This document shows, one piece after another, positions 42,101-52,700 of a stretch of 64,000 bases of DNA. Under the pieces are notes generated by a model. The model was not told the origin of the DNA. It worked only from the letters and a program-made list of their open reading frames with translations, and did not search any database. Position numbers and translations under genes: made by a program. Within the stretch, counting starts at the first letter, position 1; each line of letters begins with the position of its first letter. Source of the DNA: Athripsodes cinereus. Taxonomy: Eukaryota; Arthropoda; Insecta; Trichoptera; Leptoceridae. Where the stretch lies: contig OX388312.1 of the NCBI GenBank assembly GCA_947579605.1, positions 6,882,001-6,946,000 on the forward strand. The letters run 5' to 3'.

Positions 42101-45100
42101 AATAACATAATTAATTAAATAAATAACACTTATAACAATTCATAGCAAATAGTGGGTAGATCTAGTTTATGCCAATTTGCAAAACAATAAAATTTTCGCA
42201 CATAATACACTGATATACCTATTTTTCTTAGTTCTTAAGCCACTTTTATAGCTATTTTAAATACACCTACAACATTCTTGCATATATTCATCGCTTCATA
42301 ATGAGTACATAAATATGTAACATAAATATAATGAACAACAATAAACATGTAATATTTGATTCAAATGAATATAGTAATTGACATATTTATATTTGTTAAC
42401 CATAAGATTATTCATATCGTGAATAATTCAAATATGTATGTAATCAGCATCATAGTTTTGTGTCCGGTGAACATCGGCTCCAGACCATTTAGGTGAGCAA
42501 TTATATGAATGTCGTGCACGCACCAATCCTTAGTTTTACAATTTATTCATTACGCATAATTGAGCTTTATTCAATTTGAGATGATTGTATTGAAATATAC
42601 CTACCGTTTTCAATACAGTTCCAATAATAATGAATGTAATTTGTATATTACTTTAAAACTAAAAACAAATTTATGTTTGCTTGGCGTAAAATTATTTGAG
42701 ATTCCGTTTTAAAACAGAACAAAACCTTTTTATCAAAACCTCAAATTTAAATCACAATGTATTTATATCACAATGTCCTGGGTCTGGGTGTTACCTATAT
42801 GTAGTGTTGTGGAATTCTCAAGAAATAATTATTCGAGAGATTTACCGAGAAATCATAATACCACTAAGAAAAATTATGGAGAGAAATTTATCTTCTCACA
42901 TCACTACCTATATGTATATGTGTTTAGTGCATTGTAAATGTGTGAATCGTCGCGTTAGTACCCATAATACAAGATTTATCTTAGTTTGGGACTAGCTCGA
43001 TCTGTGTGAATTGTCGTTGTATGTTATGTTATTTTCATTTTCAAAACTTATCTTAAGTGTTCCATAAGATTTGTATTTTTTTATTATCTCAAAACACAGT
43101 CAATTGATTTTAATTTTTCTTTCACTTTAATATAACAAATTTCTGATTCTACAAAATGTACATTCAGATTTTAAGTAATTACGAATTCAAATTCAACATT
43201 TATCAGTAGATTATAATGTGGTCGTATTGTACTATTATATTACTGTACCTGTAATCGTTTAATATTTTGTGTCTGTCATATATATTATATTTTATACATG
43301 TAAAAGGCTAACGCCGTATGTTGGAATAAATAAATAAATAAATAAATAAATATTGTTTTCTATGTATATTTTATAAGTACGAAATATTGTGTAATTTATG
43401 TAGGTCAGAGTATTAAAGAATATAGATCAGTTTTAGTTATTCGTTGTTTGAATAAATGATAATTACTATCGAACTTTTATGTTGAAATGTTACGATCTTA
43501 TCTAGAATGTATTATAATAATTTTATAAACATAATAATTTTGTGATAGATATAAAGATTTTGAAATAGTTTCACGTTTCAGGTAAATTTCAAATAGGATT
43601 TAGTATTTGTAAAAAGTCTACCATATCTAATTTTCCATAAACAATATATATTTTTCTTCGTTTATTTAACACCAATCAACTGCTTTCATTGCTTTTCCTG
43701 ATAGCATAAGCAGAGATCTTTTTGTACAATTTTCATCTCTGTTAGTAATAGGATAGCTTTTTTGGAAACTTTATATATGTAAAGATATGGATGGTATAGG
43801 GTAGAATATTTTATATAATTATGTTGCAGGACGCACTATATTTCTACCCATCTCTGTAGAGGAATTTCTATCAAAGAGCTTAATTAATCACTTTGAAAAA
43901 TTAATCTAAAAATCGTGATTATAATTTTGTCTAAAGGAATACATTTTTCTAAAAACTACTTAAGTTTTAAAATATTATTTGTGTAATCTCAATGTCTCTA
44001 TCAAAAATACTTTTACTTTTAGCAAATCAACAACATTCTTATTTTTTATCACTTGTCACCAACTGTTCAATGAAATAATTACTTGTCATTTACTAACGAA
44101 GGCATATATAAATGCAATAACAAATCAATTATATTCAATAAACATTTTTTATTAAATCGATTTTGCTCAAATAAAATTAACCTTGTACCTTTTACAATTT
44201 AAATAATAAAGGTAAAAAATACTGTTATTATCTTGTTTAATTTTATTGACTTGTACCTTGTGTTGGGTGGCTTTATTATTTTAATATCTGTAATATTTAT
44301 GTGTATTTCGGAATCCATTTCCTGCTTACAAAATATATTCATAAAGTACAAACTTTAAGTAAATTTTCGAATACATATTATTGTTCGTTCATATCTATAA
44401 ATATTTGCTTATATCTCCTTTATGCTATTAGTTTTCCTGTTGAATAGTCTATAGAACCTTTCATTCAAACTGAAAAAAGCATGAAATATTTGAGTGAATA
44501 CAGAAAAAAATATCTGGTGTTGTAGCATTGATTTGATTGAATAATAATCATGTCAAACAGAATATATTCTATATTTTTGTTTGTTTATTAACTAGGCAAG
44601 CTACCTCAATGAGTAAGTTTTGCTACCTTCATTCGATCACAATTTATGACTCTAGTTCATTTTAAACCATTAATATTATGACAGTAACTCATTGTCAAAA
44701 AGTTCATGCCACAATAGAAAAGTTTTTTTTCTGGGCAATGTGGCCATGTTCTTGAGGGTAATTTAAATCCAAACGTTTCACTCACATCTTTGGTGGTCAT
44801 TTTCAGAGGCAATGAATAAAATACTTATAGTATAAACACTCTATTCTTACTGAATTTTTGATCACAAACTATATCTCTATCCTTTTATTTTTTTATATCA
44901 GATTAACAACAGAATGACGAAATGATGAAAGGTATGAGATAGCAAAATCACCAGACCGTAACCAAAAGCAGCTCTGATTATAATTAGTCAGCTGTTATTT
45001 GATGCAAACAATTATTACATAATGATAAAGATCCACATACAGAATAATTGCTTATGTAAGAAATTAATCTTAGAATGATAAACCATTTTTCTCCTCGATT

Positions 45101-46691
45101 GTCTTATTAGCAAAAACATAATATAATGTCAGGTAGGTACTACAATGTTCGCACCAACTTTAGATTAAATACTAAGTGTAATCTGTAATATTTATTGTTT
45201 ATCTCAAATTAAACATTTACTTAAATTACTTATTAATTATTATTATTTAATGAATAAACATTAATTTCATGCTAACTGACAATACGAAAGTTGATTTTTA
45301 CCTAAACGAAAGTGTGCGAATTAGTAAACGAAATGAAAAAATTGCAAATGATTAAATAACAAATATAATAATTAGTACAAATTTAGTTAATTTAAATGGT
45401 TCAAACAATGGTTTGTTAATGGTTGATGACATTCGTGTATTTAAATAAATTTTATACACTTTTTTACTATTCATAGAAAATACTCAATTTACTATGACTT
45501 TTTATGTTAGAAGATGGATTTATTGTTTAACAATTTACATATTTTTTACATACAGTTAGTCTTATCTCAATTGCAGAAAATGCGATAACAGTATGGATGA
45601 ATGTATAAAGAGACAAATAATCACAACTTTTTGTTCGATTAATTTTTAATTTAGATTCTTCGTACAAAATTTATTAATATAATATCTATTTTATGAATAT
45701 TTTTTTAAGCCAAAACTTCACCTATTTCAATACCTACCCCATTTGCTTTTTATTGCATACCACGTTTCTTATGCTAATAATTTAAATTTATCCTTAATAT
45801 AAATTATCTAAAAGTTTAAGTTGATTGATTTCGTTTTAAAGGACTTTAACGTGATTAACAAATAATAAGTTAAATACAAAAGACTAACGTTACAAAGCTA
45901 TCACGAGCGAATATTAGATTTCCATTGCTCTGATTAAGAATGCCAGTTTGATTTTGAGTAGATAACAATACTTTAATATAATACTATGTATTTCAATTAT
46001 AACTCATTCCATTATTAAAATCAATATTGACAATTAACAAACAATATGGACAATAGGAAATGATGAAATAATCTTTCATTACATTCGCTATTTTGAATTC
46101 AACAAAAATAACTGTCTATCGCTTAGATATTCAGATCGATTCTGATATGAAAAATAAATTTTTATTTCAATAATTCTATGACAATTGAATATTATCTTAA
46201 AAACAATTTTTTTATATCGGAATTCAATAATAGATGACGTAATAAATTATTGATTTTTTTGTTTTTCTATTTTTTTTTTAAATATATATCTGGGTTTTGT
46301 CATAAACCCAAATACAACCTTATACACCTTTCACAGTAAGCTAAAAGAATATGCCGTGAAAGGGGAGTTTGCCGACACCTGGGATCGAACCACGAACCCG
46401 CCCTTGTTCCGGAGGCCGAGACTCTACCTTCAGGCTACCGGCGAACTGATTTGTTTTAATGAACTTTATTTCTTAAACTACCTAAATATTTTTGATATCA
46501 CACGTATCTTTTTGAAACTGTTTTCCATTCTACATAGTTATGACACAATATTTCAACCAATCTATCTATACCATCATATCATTTACCACGAGTGGGGTAG
46601 TCAGCAGACTAGCTAGTAAAAAATATGGCATTAAGGATGGGCTTATCACTATATTGAAGATGTTAATTTTTTAATAATCTTCCGTAAAAAA

Positions 46692-46768
<77 letters not shown>

Positions 46769-49700
46769 TATATCTGGGTTTTGTTATAAACCCAAATACA
46801 ACCTTATACACCTTTCACAGTAAGCTAAAAGCTTGTGTCGTGAAAGGGGAGTTTGCCGGCACCTGGGATCGAACCCCGGACCCCTTGTTCACAAGGCCGA
46901 GACTCTACCTCCAGGCTACCTCCTGGCTACCGACGAACTCATATTTGCATAGAATTTAATTGTATTTTAAAGACATAACGCATTTACAGCTTCTGAACGG
47001 TCAGTGGTAATTTTATTTGACATCTTGCGCCTTTTGGGGCATAAAACGAGACAGATGTTGGAGTTGATATTATGAAAATCATTAATTTATCAAGACATTG
47101 TCTGTACAGTAGGTAATTCAAAGTATTGCAATAGCCACGGACTACAACATAAAGATATAAATAGCTATTATATCATAGGTATAAAATGTAGCTCCATTGT
47201 ACTTGGAGGTATGAATCGTGATTGCAAATCACTTTAAACTAGACTACCTGGATTAATTCCTATAATAATTCTAACTGCCAAGTCAAGCGAACTTCAAATC
47301 TGAATGAAATATTATATTGTTATCTTGTGTTTGTTTTCACGTAACCAATGAAAGCCTCGAATCAGCAATACGTTACATACTAAGAAATAAGGTTATTCAA
47401 TAAAAGTGTGGTTATAATTTAAGGTGAGTGATCGAGTGAAAAGAAAGCATTTAGTAAAGTACCTATGTATTTAAAAATGAAATGATGGAGGAAAAAAAAT
47501 AAAAAAAATATTAATAACAAATTCGACACTAGGACTTTAATTACCAAAATAATTCTAATACATATCTAACTAACATAAGGTCGGTTATTATAACAAGTCC
47601 ATAAATCTTAGCACATCTTAAAACGCTTCTCCCTAAAGTCCATTAAACTAGATAAATCAGTTCCTTAATTCTAATAAAGTCGTAGGTACGTGCTTAATAC
47701 TCGTGCTAGTGAACAATACATATACATAACACAGAGATACAAAATTACCTATAATGGCTTTTAAAATTATTATTAAGTAATATTTGTTACCGGTTATAAA
47801 TTAATTAGTTATTTGTGTATTGAATAATGATAACTATATCAAATACTAGTAATAACCATAATAAATAGGCCACTGAGAGGTTTATAAGTAAGTAAGGGTA
47901 AAATATTTCATAGTAGGGTGTACAATATTGTACATTGTTGTTATGCTTATGGAGAACGAAAATAGCAAAGCTCAGAGAAAGCTCGTGATAAAATTTTCTA
48001 ATATTTTATACCTTCTTTAATACCATTACTATTTCTAAGGTGTTTAAGAGGGTTAGCTATTAAAATACTTACGTTTAAAAATTAATATATTATACTCATT
48101 ATTTTTCTAATAAATTGGACAAGGACGATTAAATTGTATTTATTCTTTTCAATTTTTTACCGAAATTATCTCAATTTTAACTGAACCGATTTTATTTCAC
48201 AAAAGGATAGTAAATTAAATTTATACCACTATGATTAGGTACTATGCAAACTTTCATCATAATTACTTTTAGAGAATAAAGATAGGAACTCACGAAGAAA
48301 ACTTATTATTGTACAATATATAAGACGCCACCTTTGTCTTAATTTAATCATCTCTAATAGTTTGGTCCAATATGGTGGGATAGTTTTATAAGTAGTACAT
48401 TGGGACCCTGAAGGAACATCAAAATACATAATATCTACCTAATACTATGTATGTTGAAATCTATATGAATATACATAGCTCACAGATACCTTTATTGTAA
48501 TTTAATAATAATCTATATTGTACCTTAGAATATACATGCCTTTCAATATCATTATACATTATGTAGTTCTCTCAAAGATATTCGATGCCCTGACCACAAC
48601 AGCAGCTGAACTATCCATGAAATATCTCCCCCAACGACTTTGATTTAATTAAATAATATTGTGTACACCTAATATTATTATTAATTTATTTACGGAACAA
48701 AGTGATATTACTGTCTCATTAGTATATGTATATTGTTCAGGGTTCTCTTAAAGATACACCAAAATAAATTTACCCAATAAATCATCTTTAAAAGGACACA
48801 ATATTATGTACATTTGAAGCACCGCGTCTATTTTGGTAAATCTTGCAATATCATCGAAAATGTATTAAAGACTTTGAAAATTAAAATGTTTTTATTCTTA
48901 TTGAAGTATATATATTTCAATTGTAGTAGTTTACTATAGCAGAACATAATAATTATCTCGGCACAAATTCATGATAAAATGGCCATCTTGCTCTATATAA
49001 GAACTCACTTTTCGTTCAATAATCAACAGGTCTACCTTTTTTAAATCAAAATTCTGGATAAGACTTTAGTAAATGGTTCAAAAAATGTTCTGAAAATAAA
49101 TGTACTTATTTTATTGTCAGCCAAAATCATTATCCAATAATGATTTAAACTGAACTCTTGAGTTTCAAATAAATAACATTTAATCAAAGAGATAAAAATA
49201 TTATCCAGCAATGATTTTAACTCAACTCCTGAGTTTCAAATAAATAATATTTAATCAAAGAGATAAAAATATTATCCAGCAATGATTTTAACTCAACTCG
49301 TGAGTTTCAAATAAACAATATTTAATCAAAGAGATTACATTGAAGAATATAATTCCTTGGTTGATTAAAATATTCGAATCAGTTAGTTTGACGGCTACAG
49401 GCTATATTACCTAGAGATTAATTAATCTAGAAATGTTACATGAGGTATTATTTTCAATCAACAACAATTAACATTAACATGGAAACATGCCGCAAAATAA
49501 AGCTGACAGTAAAAATAATGATTGTCCTTTTAAATATTTTGATCTAGTTTCTAACCGTGAGAGGTAGTGGATACTAAATATTTATGATATTAGAAAATAA
49601 TTAATTAATTCATAAGATTAATCACGATAATACTAGGCCTCAAATATCACATCACATTAAACGCCCTTTTGCTTGGCAATAAATTATATTTAACCATAGG

Positions 49701-52700
49701 AGCAATAGACAACTGTGGACAAACGATAAATTTAAATGTTTTGTGAATAATGATTGAATAATTATCATTGTGGGATATTGATTATTATACATAAATAATA
49801 ATCTCTAAAATATATTAAAACAAAAACAGATTGATTTCACAGATAGATTGCTTGATTAAAGTGGAGATTTAAAGTCTTGAATTAAAGGCTAAAAATAGTT
49901 GTTTATATTTGTTAGGAAAAAAAACACAGTAACTAACAAATTTTTTTTTTTTTCAATTTATTTTATTTATCTTAAAGAAACAAGTGTTTCGCTCATAAGA
50001 TTACAAAGAAATAAATCTTACAACTAGGAAAATAAACAATATGCATAAATATAAAACCAAATTAAATTATTATATTTATACATTAATGGCATCAGCCTCT
50101 AATGTGTTAGTTACAATTTTACTAAAAATAGCAAATATTAATTAAAATAAATTTACTTAATACAGTAACAATAATTACAGACAGAAGAGAAAAGAGAATT
50201 GAGATTTGGTGATTACAGTTATCACACAAAATAATAATTAATATTAGAGTATTTCAAGTCAAGAGCTAAGTTTTTATAAAACCGATTGTCAGATACAGAA
50301 TAATGTATTATCTAATGCAATTATATTATTAGCCATAGTAACAGTGTTTCTGTGAAAAGGTAATACAAATTTATAAAAACAGTAGTAGAAGAATATAATA
50401 ATATTTTTTAAACATAACATGCCTTTGACATGTTAATAAAATTATACTTAAGATAACAAAAAATATTACAGACAGAGTAGAGAAAAGGAAATTTTTTAAA
50501 AATATACATAAAATATCACACATCACTAAAATTTAGAGTATTTCAAGTCAAGAGATAGATTTTTATTAAACCGATCAATGAAATCCAGAATTATGTATTA
50601 TGTAATTTAATGATATTAGTTATAGTAGTTTTGTGAAAAGATACTATGTACATATAAGTTAAAAAAAAAATAGTTAAAAATTGGAAATATGCCAAATTAT
50701 GAGCAGTCACATTGTACAATACATATGAATATTTTTGAGAATATTACTTATGTTGTTAAGACATGTTAAGTATTGAAATAATAATAATAATAAAGGTACA
50801 ACCAGTGATATGTAATAGGAATAGATACGTAATACAATGCTTTTCTAGGATCCAAACTTGTTGTCAAATATACCATTAAGGACGAAACACTGAAAATCTT
50901 TTAATATTTTAAACAAAACCTATTCAAAAATATATCTATGCCTTTCAATTCATTGCATTAGCTATACCATAAACGTTCTTTCTGTCTCTTTTTCGCAGAA
51001 CGCATTGGTAATTAATGGATGCGCCCCTACCCCCTCAAACATTTCTCTTTACCGTGACAACCCATATATGGATTAGGGTTGCGAGACAAAATTATGAAAA
51101 TATTAATTAATTTTTCGTATTTAATATAAAAACAATGAACATGTTACACAACATTTATTTTTATTTATTAATACTTTACTGTATATTGATTACTAACAAT
51201 TATGTACATAACAGGTATACATTCAAATCAAATACAATCAATATACAGAGAGCGAGTTCAATTAAGTATACCAACAAATTAGAGAACTAATAATTATTGA
51301 AAAATCTTCAATATTACAAAAAAATATTATTTATTTATTAATACATCTTACAGCATGAGAGCCTATTGCATAACAGAAAAGCTGCAAAATTACACAAAAA
51401 ATATTCCATACATTACATAAAAACAACCTAAAAATACATACCTTAGAAACTAAAGAATACAAAATTACATTAATTCCTAACAAAAAATATTCCGACAAAA
51501 CTGATCAACTTTACATCCATCTAAACATTTGGGTGTTAATCTTTAGGTAGGGTAAGGTTGCTTAAGTCGTACCCCCTAAGGAAATAATGCTATAATATTT
51601 AGTGAAATTAAAATAAAACAAAATCATCTGCATATATTAAATCTTCATTTAGTTGCCTTTTAATCGACAATCATAGAAATTTGAAAATCTTTTAACAAAA
51701 TAGGTATTTTAACGTTTTTCTAAAAGATACCTTCGGTACGACTAAGGCGCCTAGTCGCCTAAGTCGTACTACCTATAGCCTTAGTCGTACTTAGAAAATA
51801 TACCTTTTGAATACTATAATAAACTATATATAAAAATACTCAATAACCAGATATCATATGAATAACTAAAAAAATATAAACAATGCAGTCTGAGATTAAC
51901 CTAAATTTTTTTTTGTCAAACCTAATTATAAAGTAAATAACACATAGAAAATAGAATTATTATATCTTGAAAAAAATCTTCTACGGGATTCATTAAATCC
52001 AATTTCTCCATTCCGATGTTTCTGTGTTTGATGTTTCAGTGATATAAGAAAGGAGTAAAGGAATGTGGAATGAAAGTTGGTGTAATTACAAGGATGAATG
52101 TAAATAAGTTAAGATGGTTTGATCACGTGGAAAGAATGAATGAGGACAGAATAACCAAGAAGATATATTTGGCTGAGAGGAATGGTGCTCAGAGACGTGG
52201 ACGTCCGAGGATTAAATGGCAAGATCATTTAAATCAATTCCTACAGGACGGTCACGTGTTGAGCACATTGAACAAGAGAGCATGCATGAAGAATTGTATG
52301 ACAGCGAAAGAAGTATGCAATGAGAGAAAGATGTGACGCTCGATCCTTTTTGGATCATTGACGCTCGATCCTTTTTGGATTGAAAGTGTCATAACTTTTT
52401 TATTTAGGTGCATTTTATTATAAAAAAATTATCGAGAATACTGAGTATTTTTAATCAACTTCGTGTTAATTTTTTGAGCGTTTTGCAAAATAAAAATAAA
52501 ATACACTTTTGTTTGAGAAGGAAAACTGTTTTTTTCTATTTGATGTAAAATATTCAAAATGAAATAGTGCAATGATACTATTTACATAATTTATATTGCA
52601 AATGGTTTCCATTAGTGTGAATAATTATTTGTTTGAATGCTTTGAATAGCACTGATCGATTATGTAGGTACTAAGTTAATATAAATAATTACATACAATG

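Noticed and set aside
46356..46616. 86-codon open frame beginning MKGEFADTWDRTTNPP
   Set aside because: Its start is the antisense strand of the tRNA-like head of SINE-A; the rest runs into SINE-B.
49129..49335. CRISPR-like direct repeats
   Set aside because: Units are contiguous without unique spacers, and the sequence is eukaryotic; it is a minisatellite.
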